This document shows positions 44,809 through 52,794 of a stretch of 64,000 nt of DNA, in pieces. The DNA comes from Elstera sp043721315 (GTDB taxonomy: Bacteria; Pseudomonadota; Alphaproteobacteria; Elsterales; Elsteraceae): positions 17,652-81,651 of the forward strand of contig JAYSQZ010000036.1 in NCBI GenBank assembly GCA_043721315.1, in the 5' to 3' direction. The position numbers and the translations under genes were made by a program. Each line of letters starts with the position of its first letter. The first letter of the stretch is position 1. The notes beneath the pieces were generated by a model. It ran no database searches and was not told the origin of the DNA. It saw nothing but the letters and a program-made list of their open reading frames with translations.

Positions 44809-45302
44809 GCGAACTGGTTGCTTCAGGAAAACGGAACATTGCCCGTCAAGGCTTTGCCGCAGACGAACAACGCCAGTATGTGTCCATCACCATAGATGGG
44901 CAGATGTTTGGTATTCCTGTTTTAATTGTTCACGATGTGTTGGGGCCGCAGCGTATTACGCGCATTCCGCTGGCCCCTGCGGAGGTGGCGGGTTCGCTCA
45001 ATCTACGCGGCCGCATTGTGACCGCGATTGATGTGCGCTTGCGCTTAGGGTTGATTCGGCGTCCCGCTACGATGGGCGGCATGAGCGTTGTGGTCGAGCA
45101 TTCCGGCGAGTTTTATAGCCTAATGGTCGATGGCGTGGGCGAAGTGCTAACCCTGTCGGCGTCGGAGTTCGAGCGTAATCCCGCAACGCTCGATCCGCGT
45201 TGGCGCGATATTTCGCTGGGCATTTACCGTCTGCAAGATCAGTTGCTGGTTATCCTGGACGTTAACCGTCTGTTAGATTTTACGCGGCACGAAGCGGCCT
45301 GA
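44805..45302 (+). CDS. cheW: Chemotaxis coupling protein CheW
   Basis: 165 aa. Two five-stranded SH3-like subdomains; YVSITIDGQMFGIPVLIVHDVLGPQRITRIPLAPAEVAGSLNLRGRIVTAIDVR matches the CheW pattern. Links receptors to CheA in the array. ATG overlaps the cheA stop (ATGA), so translation is coupled. An 81-base gap with TATACAGAGG separates it from cheY. Confidence 0.95.
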   Translation: MSELVASGKRNIARQGFAADEQRQYVSITIDGQMFGIPVLIVHDVLGPQRITRIPLAPAEVAGSLNLRGRIVTAIDVRLRLGLIRRPATMGGMSVVVEHSGEFYSLMVDGVGEVLTLSASEFERNPATLDPRWRDISLGIYRLQDQLLVILDVNRLLDFTRHEAA

Positions 45303-45383
45303 TATGCGGGAAGAGTCTCTCTTCCCGTCCCGAATAGGGTATACAGAGGCCGTAGTGTCATCCCAGAGAGTGGAGTAGGGCCA

Positions 45384-45749
45384 ATGAAATCTTGCCTCAT
45401 CGTCGATGACTCGCGGGTCGTCCGCATGGTGGCTAAGAAGATTCTGCAGGAACTCGGTTTCGAGACATCGGAGGCAGAGGACGGCAAAAAGGCTATGGAA
45501 GCCTGTCAAAAAGCTATGCCGGACGTCATCCTGCTGGATTGGAATATGCCCGTTATGAATGGGATAGAATTTTTGCGTGAACTACGCGCCTATCCCGGTG
45601 GCGATGTCCCTAAAGTTGTGTTCTGCACTACCGAAAACGATCTGGCCCATATTATGGAGGCGATGGGGTCGGGGGCGGATGAATACATCATGAAGCCGTT
45701 CGATCAGGAAATCATTCAAAGTAAGTTTAGCCAGGTAGGTATTCTTTGA
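45384..45749 (+). CDS. cheY: CheY-type response regulator
   Basis: 121 aa single receiver. LIVDDSRVVR with the acidic pair, phospho-acceptor Asp52 in LLDWNMPVMNG, VVFCTTEND with the switch Thr, and IMKPFDQE with the conserved Lys. No output domain. Phosphorylated by CheA; target may be a flagellar motor or another output. Its stop overlaps the cheB start by four bases. Confidence 0.93.
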   Translation: MKSCLIVDDSRVVRMVAKKILQELGFETSEAEDGKKAMEACQKAMPDVILLDWNMPVMNGIEFLRELRAYPGGDVPKVVFCTTENDLAHIMEAMGSGADEYIMKPFDQEIIQSKFSQVGIL

Positions 45750-46942
45750 TGATTTCCGGCACAGATAGCCGAAATCCCGGACCGTCACGCTCGGAGATAC
45801 CGCCGAAAGGCGGTGACGGGGTTATTCGCGTGATGCTCGTGGATGATAGTGCCGTTATTCGTGGTTTGTTTACGCGAGCACTGGAATCCGACCCCGAATT
45901 GCAGGTCGTCGCTTCGGTGGGCGATGGTAGAATGGCGTTAAACGCGCTAAAGCGACAACAGGTCGATATTATCATTCTTGATATCGAAATGCCGGTGATG
46001 GATGGGTTGACTGCCCTACCGCTGTTGCAAGAGGCTGCGCCAAGCGTACCGATCATTATGGCGTCGAGACTGACGCGCAAGAACGCCGACGTTAGCCTGC
46101 GTGCGCTGCGCGATGGTGCTAAAGACTACGTAACCAAACCGTCAACGACGTCTGAGCTAACCTCGGCCCATAGTTTTCGGGACGAGTTGATTGTTAAAAT
46201 AAAGGCGCTGGTAGGCCCGTCGCGCTCGCCCCGGCTGGAGATGCCGGGCATTCCTAAGCGCTTTACGAATGAAGATGGCACGCAGACGGCGGGCGAACGC
46301 GCCCCGATGGTCCGCGTTAATCGCAGCGGCCCGATTACGTTGCGCCCACTGACGAATGATGTGCCGGACATTATCGCCATTGGCTCCTCCACCGGCGGGC
46401 CACAGGCGCTGTTTGCGGTGCTGGGTAATCTGCCAAAAACGCTGCGTCAGCCCATTCTGATTACGCAGCATATGCCGGCAACCTTCACGACGATCCTGGC
46501 AGAGCATTTGACGCGCGTCACTGACCGTCCATGCCAAGAAGCGCGCGATGGCGATAGTGTTCAGCAGGGCTACATCTACATAGCGCCGGGTGATTTTCAC
46601 ATGACCGTAGAGGCCAGTGGCCCGCAGCGGGTGTTGCGTGTGCAAAAGACACCGCCTGAGAATTTTTGCCGACCGGCGGCGGATCCGATGCTGCGGAGTT
46701 TAGCCGCGATTTATGGCCGTAAACTGCTGGTCATCATTCTTACGGGAATGGGGCAAGACGGTATGTTGGGCGCGCAAACAGTCGTGCAGCAAGGTGGTAT
46801 GGTGATTGCTCAGGACGAGGCGAGCAGCGTTGTCTGGGGAATGCCGGGCGCGGTTGCTTATGCGGGCCTCTGTAGTGCCATTCTGCCTTTGCCGGACATT
46901 GGTCCTTTCATTCACAAAATCGCGCTGAGGTCGCTAGCATGA
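45746..46942 (+). CDS. cheB: Protein-glutamate methylesterase/deamidase CheB
   Basis: 398 aa. Receiver domain (about 26-150) with MLVDDSAVIRG and ILDIEMPVMDGL; linker; methylesterase domain from about 205 with IAIGSSTGGPQAL (nucleophile Ser), ITQHMPATFT (His) and ILTGMGQDGM (Asp). Removes methyl groups from receptors during adaptation, stimulated by CheA phosphorylation. Its ATG overlaps cheY and its stop overlaps cheR. Confidence 0.96.
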   Translation: MMISGTDSRNPGPSRSEIPPKGGDGVIRVMLVDDSAVIRGLFTRALESDPELQVVASVGDGRMALNALKRQQVDIIILDIEMPVMDGLTALPLLQEAAPSVPIIMASRLTRKNADVSLRALRDGAKDYVTKPSTTSELTSAHSFRDELIVKIKALVGPSRSPRLEMPGIPKRFTNEDGTQTAGERAPMVRVNRSGPITLRPLTNDVPDIIAIGSSTGGPQALFAVLGNLPKTLRQPILITQHMPATFTTILAEHLTRVTDRPCQEARDGDSVQQGYIYIAPGDFHMTVEASGPQRVLRVQKTPPENFCRPAADPMLRSLAAIYGRKLLVIILTGMGQDGMLGAQTVVQQGGMVIAQDEASSVVWGMPGAVAYAGLCSAILPLPDIGPFIHKIALRSLA

Positions 46943-47778
46943 AACCGGACGAGTTCGAGTTCATCAGTCGAACGGTTCGCCAGCGCTCCGGCTTGGTGTT
47001 GACCGAAGATAAAACCTATTTGGTTGAAAGCCGTTTGCTGCCGATTGCCCGCAAGTTCGGGCATAAGTCGGTGGACGAGTTTGTTACGTCGGTTCATCGC
47101 GGGCCGGACGAAGCGAAGTTACGGGCCATTACGGAAGCGATGACCACGAACGAAACTTTGTTCTTCCGTGATACGAAACCGTTCGATCAGTTCAAGCGGG
47201 TCGTGCTTCCGGCGGTGCTGGGATCGCGCGCGGCGCGCAAGACCGTGCGGATTTGGTGTGCGGCCTGTTCTTCGGGCCAGGAACCCTATTCTCTGGCGAT
47301 GATTTTGAAGGAGGAAAGCGCAAGGCTTGCGGGCTGGCGCTTTGAAATCGTTGCTACCGACCTAAGCCCTGAAATGCTGGACCGGGCACGGGCGGGGCTT
47401 TATACGCAGTTCGAGGTTCAGCGTGGCCTGCCAATTCAATATCTGATGAAATATTTCAAGCAGATTGAAGATAAGTGGCAACTCTCGAACGATATTCGGA
47501 ATATGGTGGACTATAAAGAGTTCAACCTTCTATCCGATCCGCGTGCGTTGGGGCAGTTCGATATCGTCTTTTGTCGGAATGTGTTGATTTACTTCGATCA
47601 GCCAACAAAGACGGAAGTATTAAGCCGCCTGCGTACAATCCTGCCGGAAGATGGCGTATTATATCTGGGTGGCGCGGAAACGGTTTTAGGCATTACCGAT
47701 AAGTTCGAGCCGTTGCCGAATGAGCGGGGCCTTTACCGGTGCATCACAAAACAAGGGGCTAGTTTCGCGCCGGTGTAA
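46939..47778 (+). CDS. cheR: Chemoreceptor methyltransferase CheR
   Basis: 279 aa. N-terminal helical domain (FEFISRTVRQRSGLVLTEDKTYLVESRLLPIAR), then an SAM-binding domain with VRIWCAACSSGQEPYSLAM, and the ATDLSPEMLDRARAGLY and FCRNVLIYFD motifs. Methylates receptor Glu residues using S-adenosylmethionine, opposing CheB. Start overlaps cheB (ATGA). A hairpin and T-rich stretch follow the stop. Confidence 0.96.
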   Translation: MKPDEFEFISRTVRQRSGLVLTEDKTYLVESRLLPIARKFGHKSVDEFVTSVHRGPDEAKLRAITEAMTTNETLFFRDTKPFDQFKRVVLPAVLGSRAARKTVRIWCAACSSGQEPYSLAMILKEESARLAGWRFEIVATDLSPEMLDRARAGLYTQFEVQRGLPIQYLMKYFKQIEDKWQLSNDIRNMVDYKEFNLLSDPRALGQFDIVFCRNVLIYFDQPTKTEVLSRLRTILPEDGVLYLGGAETVLGITDKFEPLPNERGLYRCITKQGASFAPV

Positions 47779-47809
47779 TTTTAATAAATCTTTAAATATG
47801 TATTTTCCG

Positions 47810-47838
47810 AGCCGCTTTTGCGGCTTGGTTTCTTTTGG
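47810..47838 (+). terminator. Probable terminator of the che operon
   Basis: AGCCGC-TTTT-GCGGCT (47810-47825) followed by TGGTTTCTTTTG. Short but compact; lies 32 bases after cheR. The small palindrome TGTGTCACACA at 47851-47861 follows, which could be part of the control region of the next gene. Confidence 0.6.
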
Positions 47839-47979
47839 GAAATGCGACTTTGTGTCACACAGGAAAGTAGCGGGCTGATATCTATATTGTAATCTTGCGG
47901 AGGAGAGGCTGAAATTGGCCCTACGTGCCGGAAGATGGGGCAATCTTCCGCCGCGCTCCAGGGAGGAACGGGGTAAATT

Positions 47980-49383
47980 ATGACGGATCGGGAGCAAGAA
48001 CTGCGTGAGGGCTTCGCGCAGGTGGCTCAGTTATCGGGAAATCTCGGGATCGAGATTACGGATATTAGCGCCAATATCGACCAAGTTGCGATGCAGGTTC
48101 GGCAGGATTCAGAGACGTGCCAAGCCTTGCGACGGCTTTTCTCCGATCTTACCGATAAAAATCAGGCAATCTCCAATGCCAGCCAAATCGCCCACGCGCA
48201 AGCCGAAGCTGCGCGGCAGAATATGGCCGCATCGCGCCAGGGTATTGATACGTCGCTGGCCGAGATTAGGGCGCTGGCAGAATCGGTGACGGCGATTGAA
48301 GGCCAGCTCCCAGGTCTCTCCGAAGCCCTTGGGCGCATCAGCCGCGCGGCTTCGGGGATTAACGCGATTGCCCGGCAAACCAATCTACTGGCGCTGAATG
48401 CGACGATTGAGGCCGCGCGCGCGGGGGAGGCAGGACGCGGGTTTGCGGTAGTGGCGAGCGAAGTGAAGGCGCTCGCCCGGCAAACGGCAGAAGCCACAGC
48501 GGAAATAGATCTTACGCTTCAAGATTTGGCCGCGCAAACGCGGCAGTTGATCGCGCGCAGCACGGAAGGGGTGCAACGCGCCTCGGCGGTGCAAGGGGGA
48601 ACCCAGGCCATCGGCTCGGTGCTCTCGACGCTGGATAACGCTATGGTGCAGATCGCAGGAAACGCGGGCAATATCGCCGAGGCTGCGACCGAAACCGATA
48701 GCCATTACGCAACCCTAACCCGGCGGGTCGAGGGCATGACCGGCGGGATCGGCGAGTCGGCCCGCGCGTTGGATGCTGCCGAAGGGCGGTTGCATACGCT
48801 GCGCGATTACTCCGAAGCGTTGATGAAACTAACCGCCATGAGCGGGGTTGAGACGCAAGATACGCCGTTTATCGAAACCGCAATTCGCTATGGCGCGCAT
48901 CTCAGCACATTGTTCAGCGAGGCTGTAGATCGGGGCGATGTTGCGATGGATGCGCTATTCGATGATCGCTACCAGTCTATTCCCGGCACCAACCCGCTGC
49001 AGTATCTCACGAAATACACGAGCTTTGCCGAACGGTTGTTGCCGCCGTTGTTGGAAGACGGGCTGAAAAGCAGCGCGGGCGTGGTTTACTGCATCGTCGC
49101 AGATCGCAATGGCTATGTGGCCGTTCATAATAAAATCTACTCCCAGCCCCAGCGGGAAGATCCGGCGTGGAACATGGCTAACTGCCGCAATCGGCGGCTG
49201 TTTAATGATCGTGTTGGGCTTGCCGCTGGGCAAAACCGGGATCCGTTTTTGCTCCAAACCTACCGGCGGGATTTAGGGGGCGGGCTGTTCGTGCTACTGA
49301 AAGAAGTGGCGGCACCTGTCATAGTCAAGGGCCGCCCCTGGGGCGCGGTTCGTTTCGGATATAAGGTTCAAAATTCTCGTTAA
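47980..49383 (+). CDS. Soluble methyl-accepting chemotaxis protein with C-terminal sensory domain
   Basis: 467 aa with no membrane segment. Signalling hairpin near residues 112-165 (INAIARQTNLLALNATIEAARAGEAGRGFAVVASEVKALARQTAEAT), unusually close to the N-terminus. The C-terminal 160 residues form a Cache/PAS-like module: GVVYCIVADRNGYVAVHNKIYSQPQ, RRLFNDRVGLAAGQ, PFLLQTYRRD and GRPWGAVRFGYK. Sensor and signalling parts are thus in reversed order. This module is seen in other alphaproteobacterial cytosolic receptors. The AVHNK motif is shared with the secreted Cache protein at 33437. Confidence 0.88.
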   Translation: MTDREQELREGFAQVAQLSGNLGIEITDISANIDQVAMQVRQDSETCQALRRLFSDLTDKNQAISNASQIAHAQAEAARQNMAASRQGIDTSLAEIRALAESVTAIEGQLPGLSEALGRISRAASGINAIARQTNLLALNATIEAARAGEAGRGFAVVASEVKALARQTAEATAEIDLTLQDLAAQTRQLIARSTEGVQRASAVQGGTQAIGSVLSTLDNAMVQIAGNAGNIAEAATETDSHYATLTRRVEGMTGGIGESARALDAAEGRLHTLRDYSEALMKLTAMSGVETQDTPFIETAIRYGAHLSTLFSEAVDRGDVAMDALFDDRYQSIPGTNPLQYLTKYTSFAERLLPPLLEDGLKSSAGVVYCIVADRNGYVAVHNKIYSQPQREDPAWNMANCRNRRLFNDRVGLAAGQNRDPFLLQTYRRDLGGGLFVLLKEVAAPVIVKGRPWGAVRFGYKVQNSR

Positions 49384-49411
49384 AGATGTCAAGAACGCGC
49401 CGGTTCCCGCA

Positions 49412-50767
49412 TCAACTGGCGGGAACGGTTACGCAGGCGTTCTGTTGACGGATAAGGGCTTGGCAGGCATCGCGGGCGTCTTTCTCGGTCAGGCCAGCGA
49501 TGCGGGCGCGGTAAACGCGGGCACCTTTGCTATCCTTGCTTTCCGCGATGGCAATAGTGCCGCGCCCTAAAACCGCTTTTGCGCTTGCGCTGGCGGCTTG
49601 TGCCGCTTTTTGCGCGCTGCTGTCTGTTGTGAAGGCCCCAACCTGAACGGCCCAACCGCCTTGCGGTTTCAACACCATCGGCTGCGCCGTCGCCTGCTTA
49701 GGGTTGGTCTGTGCGCGCGAAGTTTCGGCCAGAGGGGGGCTGAAAACGGGGGCTGCGGCGCGTCCGAGCGTTGCCGAAACCGGCGTGATCGTGGCACCAC
49801 TATTGTTGCGGGCCGGAAGGCGAGTATTGACGGGGGTGGGAACCGGGCGGGTTTCTTCGGCGGCTGCCACCAGCGTGCCGCGCTTTGGCGTATAATCGGC
49901 GGTGGACGCGGTGAGGGTGCCGGAGAAGCCTGCATCCATCAGTTTCGCCATCAATTGATCGCGTTGGCCAGGGCTGCTGCCGCCGAAAACCGCGCCAACC
50001 AACCGCCGCCCGTCGCGCTTGGCCGAGGCGACCAGATTGAAGCCCGAGGCGCGGATGAAGCCGGTTTTAATGCCGTCCATCCCGTCGTACACATTCATCA
50101 AGCGGTTATGGTTCGGGTGAATGCGGCCCTGATAGGTGAAGTTCTTGGTAGAGAACAGCGGGTAGAATTCGGGGAAATCGCGAACAAGCGCACGGCCCAA
50201 CACGGCCATATCGCGTGCCGTGGTGATCTGCGCGTCGTTGGGCAGGCCCGAAGCGTTTGCGAATAATGTGCTGCTCATGCCGAGGCGGCGGGCGCGCTGC
50301 GTCATTTGCCGCGCGAAGGCAGGTTCTGACCCGGCCATATTTTCGGCAATTGTGGCGGCGGCGTCATTCGCGGATTTGGTGACGAGGCCCATGATCGCGT
50401 CGCGCGCCAACACTGTGGAGCCGGGGCGTAGGCCGAGCTTGGTGGGGGACTGGTCGGCGGCAAACTGGCTCACCAGCAGCTTTTGATCCATCGACAGGCG
50501 GCCCTGCTGAATGGCCTCGAACGCCATAAACAGCGTCATCATTTTGGTCAACGATGCCGGGTGCCGAGGCTCATCGGCATTATGGGCATAAAGCGCTGCG
50601 CCTGTGGTATAATCCATAATGAAGGATGCGCTTCGATCCGGGGCGGCAACGGCAGTCGTTGTCGCCAGCAAGGCTGCGCCAAACAGCGCGGCCCTGGGGA
50701 AATAATGCGTTAAAACGCGGATTGCGGGCCAAAACGCTCCACGCTGCTTCATTTGGGTCTGAGCCAT
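49412..50767 (-). CDS. D-alanyl-D-alanine carboxypeptidase with SPOR domain
   Basis: 451 aa penicillin-binding protein of the DacA/DacC (S11) type. N-terminal export segment about 26-42; SLTK with Ser72 and Lys75; SANDAA (SxN); DGIKTGFI (KTG). Trims the terminal D-Ala of peptidoglycan side chains in the periplasm. A linker rich in Pro/Thr/Ala leads to a C-terminal SPOR domain (about 370-450, GGWAVQVGAFTTDSSAQKAAQ) that binds denuded glycan at division sites. Stop region overlaps a GTTCCCGC/GCGGGAAC hairpin (49403-49426) shared with the convergent receptor gene. Confidence 0.93.
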   Translation of the reverse strand: MAQTQMKQRGAFWPAIRVLTHYFPRAALFGAALLATTTAVAAPDRSASFIMDYTTGAALYAHNADEPRHPASLTKMMTLFMAFEAIQQGRLSMDQKLLVSQFAADQSPTKLGLRPGSTVLARDAIMGLVTKSANDAAATIAENMAGSEPAFARQMTQRARRLGMSSTLFANASGLPNDAQITTARDMAVLGRALVRDFPEFYPLFSTKNFTYQGRIHPNHNRLMNVYDGMDGIKTGFIRASGFNLVASAKRDGRRLVGAVFGGSSPGQRDQLMAKLMDAGFSGTLTASTADYTPKRGTLVAAAEETRPVPTPVNTRLPARNNSGATITPVSATLGRAAAPVFSPPLAETSRAQTNPKQATAQPMVLKPQGGWAVQVGAFTTDSSAQKAAQAASASAKAVLGRGTIAIAESKDSKGARVYRARIAGLTEKDARDACQALIRQQNACVTVPAS

Positions 50768-51224
50768 TGGTCACTTCCACGCTTGGTCTTACAGTGGTCA
50801 GACTGTAGCAAGCACATTAGCAACTGTCTATAACCAATTGACTTCATTGATTCTCTCTTCGGAAGAGGCTTGTGATCTGTTTGTTTTTGGCTTGTTCCGC
50901 TTTCGTCCATCGTCTTGTGGCCGTATTGCAGTGCGATATTTTCGGTTTCAAGCGCGAACGAACCTTCGGGATAACAGGTATAAATTCGTTAAAATTCGGC
51001 AGGAACATTGATATTTTTTCTTTGTGTGCAGCGCACAAAAATTGCTTGACGGACGACTAAGGATTAGGCATTGTCACGGGAATGGGGCATTGCAGCAGCG
51101 GGACGAAAGCGATGCTGTGATTGTTTTTGCTCTTCAAAACTTAATCGCTTCTCGATGCTGCGGCAGCCGCCTTCCCGACGGACCAGGCCCGACAGACCAG
51201 GATCGAACCTCAAGGACTGGCACG
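50768..51224. other. Divergent promoter region between dac and phasin genes
   Basis: About 457 bases. AT-rich from 50820 to 51060. TTGACG at 51046-51051 with CATTGT 17 bases on could be the phasin promoter. TGTGC-AGC-GCACA lies at 51025-51037 just before it. A frame that extends the phasin upstream through this region is not gene-like. Confidence 0.45.
51025..51037. promoter_or_regulatory. Possible PhaR operator
   Basis: TGTGC-AGC-GCACA, a TGC-N3-GCA palindrome of the kind bound by the PHB-responsive repressor PhaR of Paracoccus. It lies 9 bases before a candidate -35 of the phasin gene. PhaR is not encoded in this window, so this is inference. Confidence 0.4.
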
Positions 51225-52016
51225 ATGACGACACCCCGCAAGCCTGCGCCCCCTTCCCGCCGACCCACGGCACACTCCGCCCCGAAAGCCGTAACGCCAG
51301 TCGCTCCGGTTGCTGCGGTGGTGCGGGCCGAGACTGTAGCGGTTTCCCCGGCGTCTGTTTCCCCCGTGCCCGTGCCCGTGCCGGTCGTGGTCGCACCTGT
51401 TGTCGTCGCACCCGTTACGGTTACGCCGAGCGTCGTCCCACCTGTCGTGGCTGAACGCATCGTTGTGGTTCCCGCCGTGGCCCCCGCCGTGGCCCCCGCC
51501 GTGGCCCCCGTTGTGATCGAGGCCCCTGCGCCTAAACCGGTTGCCGCTGCGGCAGCCGTTTCCAAAATCAACCCCCCGTTTTTTCAAGGACTTACCAAGA
51601 TGACCACTGCCGAACACACCTTCGCCGCCGCTAAAGAGCAGTTTGAAAAATTCAGCAAGAGCTTCATGGGTGGCTTTGGCGATTTCGCATCGGTGGGCCG
51701 TGAAAACCTGGAAGCCTTTGTGAAGGCTTCGACCATTTTCGCGAAGGGCACGGAAGAAATCGGCAAGTCGGTTGCCGCGCTTACCCAGTCGCAAGTGGAA
51801 GCCTCGCTGGCCACCACGAAGGCGCTGATGGGCGTGACCAACTTTAAGCAGGCCATCGAGCTGCAAAACGAAGCCGCGAAGACCAGCTTCGATAAGTTCG
51901 TGTCCGAAGGTAATAAGATCTCCGAGCTGTCGATGAAGGTCGCCAACGAAGCCATCGAGCCGATCCAGGCCCGCGTGACCGTTGCGGTCGAAAAGATCAT
52001 GAAGCCTGCTGCTTAA
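51225..52016 (+). CDS. Phasin with Pro/Val/Ala-rich N-terminal extension
   Basis: 263 aa. The C-terminal 139 residues, from MTTAEHTFAAAKEQFEKF, are a typical phasin: amphipathic helices that coat PHB granules (KEQFEKFSKSFMGGFGDF, LEAFVKASTIFAKGTEEIGKSV). Residues 1-115 are Pro/Val/Ala-rich (VPVPVPVVV, VAPAVAPAVAP), encoded by small GTGGCCCCC-type tandem repeats, and resemble histone-like low-complexity tails. ATG 51225 has AAGGA upstream. An internal ATG at 51600 also has CAAGGA nine bases upstream and would give the standard-length phasin; both forms may be made. Ends in the repeat-derived terminator. Confidence 0.85.
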   Translation: MTTPRKPAPPSRRPTAHSAPKAVTPVAPVAAVVRAETVAVSPASVSPVPVPVPVVVAPVVVAPVTVTPSVVPPVVAERIVVVPAVAPAVAPAVAPVVIEAPAPKPVAAAAAVSKINPPFFQGLTKMTTAEHTFAAAKEQFEKFSKSFMGGFGDFASVGRENLEAFVKASTIFAKGTEEIGKSVAALTQSQVEASLATTKALMGVTNFKQAIELQNEAAKTSFDKFVSEGNKISELSMKVANEAIEPIQARVTVAVEKIMKPAA

Positions 52017-52048
52017 GGTAAAAGGGCGCTGCTGGATGAAGGGCTGAA

Positions 52049-52160
52049 GAAACTTCCCTAGGGAAGTTTCAAGCCGCCATTGCGGCGGCGGCCAAGGGCG
52101 CGGATGCGCCCGGCGATGCGCTTGGCGCGTCAAACGCACCGGGCGGCGAGGGCCAAAAAA
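52049..52160 (-). repeat. Dispersed structured repeat, copy 3 (inverted, variant)
   Basis: Read on the minus strand it matches the core of the copies at 4591 and 5971: AATTTTTTTTGGCCCTCGCC, GGGCGCATCCGCGCCC (52095-52110) and a GCCGCC/GGCGGC stem (52074-52090). About 30 extra bases are inserted within the core. In the position of stem III is an unrelated but perfect 22-bp palindrome (52049-52070, GAAACTTCCCT/AGGGAAGTTTC). In place of stem I there is the phasin terminator. So the element is modular, with a conserved core and exchangeable end hairpins. Confidence 0.75.
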
Positions 52161-52165
52161 AATTA

Positions 52166-52198
52166 CCCGGCGGGGGCCTTCCTCGCCGGGTTTTTTTA
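52166..52198 (+). terminator. Terminator of the phasin gene
   Basis: CCCGGCG and CGCCGGG arms (52166-52172, 52184-52190) followed by seven T. Immediately downstream of the repeat copy. Confidence 0.88.
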
Positions 52199-52230
52199 TG
52201 TCTAAATCCACGCCTCCCCCGCAGCAAAAC

Positions 52231-52246
52231 TTTACGTCACGGGAAA
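52231..52246. promoter_or_regulatory. Possible LiuR operator, site 1
   Basis: TTTACGTCACGGGAAA, an imperfect palindrome just before liuR, similar to the TTTACG...CGTAAA type bound by LiuR-like MerR regulators. The same TTTACG half-site recurs at 52673-52688 before liuA. Confidence 0.4.
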
Positions 52247-52253
52247 CTTCAGT

Positions 52254-52676
52254 ATGCTGCCCCCTATGAGCAGCTATTCCATCGCGCAACTAACCGCCGA
52301 GTTCGACATCACCCCTCGGGCGATTCGTTTCTATGAGGATCGCGGCCTCATTACCCCGCGCCGCAATGGCAACCGCAGGGTCTATTCCCCGCGCGACCGG
52401 GTGCGCCTCAAACTTATCCTGCGCGGCAAGCGGCTGGGCCTGTCGCTGGACGAAATCCGCGAAATCATCGACATGTACGATACCGAGACCGGCGCGGGGG
52501 ACGGCCAGCGCGCGCAACTCGATCTGCTGCTCGATAAAATCCGCAAACGCCGCCAAACCCTGATGGCGCAAAAGCAAGATATTGATGTGCTGCTGGATTT
52601 CATGGACCGCGTGGAAGCCGACTGTACGGAAGCCTTGATTGCGCTGGGCGATAGTGGCAAGCTTGCGGTAAAGTGA
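52254..52676 (+). CDS. liuR: MerR-family regulator of leucine/isovalerate catabolism
   Basis: About 140 aa. N-terminal MerR helix-turn-helix YSIAQLTAEFDITPRAIRFYEDRGLITPRRNGNRRVYSPRDRVRLKLI, then a coiled coil. No Cys metal-binding loop at the C-terminus, which agrees with metabolite rather than metal sensing. Identity as LiuR rests on the adjoining liu genes. Start 52254 has GGGAAA upstream; ATG 52266 (MSSYS) is close to homologue starts. It precedes liuA by 118 bases that hold a second TTTACG site. Confidence 0.85.
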   Translation: MLPPMSSYSIAQLTAEFDITPRAIRFYEDRGLITPRRNGNRRVYSPRDRVRLKLILRGKRLGLSLDEIREIIDMYDTETGAGDGQRAQLDLLLDKIRKRRQTLMAQKQDIDVLLDFMDRVEADCTEALIALGDSGKLAVK

Positions 52677-52688
52677 CGTGCGCGTAAA
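52673..52688. promoter_or_regulatory. Possible LiuR operator, site 2
   Basis: Minus-strand TTTACGCGCACGTCAC overlaps the end of liuR and lies before liuA. Shares ACTTTACG with the site before liuR. Confidence 0.35.
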
Positions 52689-52794
52689 GTTTTTGGGCGA
52701 GTAACGGGCCGTGCGGACGGGTTAAACCCGACGAAACCGGCAAGAATCGCTCTAAACCTTTCCGCGAGCCGCCCCCAATGCGCGAGACCCGACC

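Noticed and set aside
51210..52289. 359-codon open frame antisense to the phasin
   Set aside because: Gly/His/Arg-rich mirror of Pro/Val/Ala repeats; phasin strand is clearly coding.
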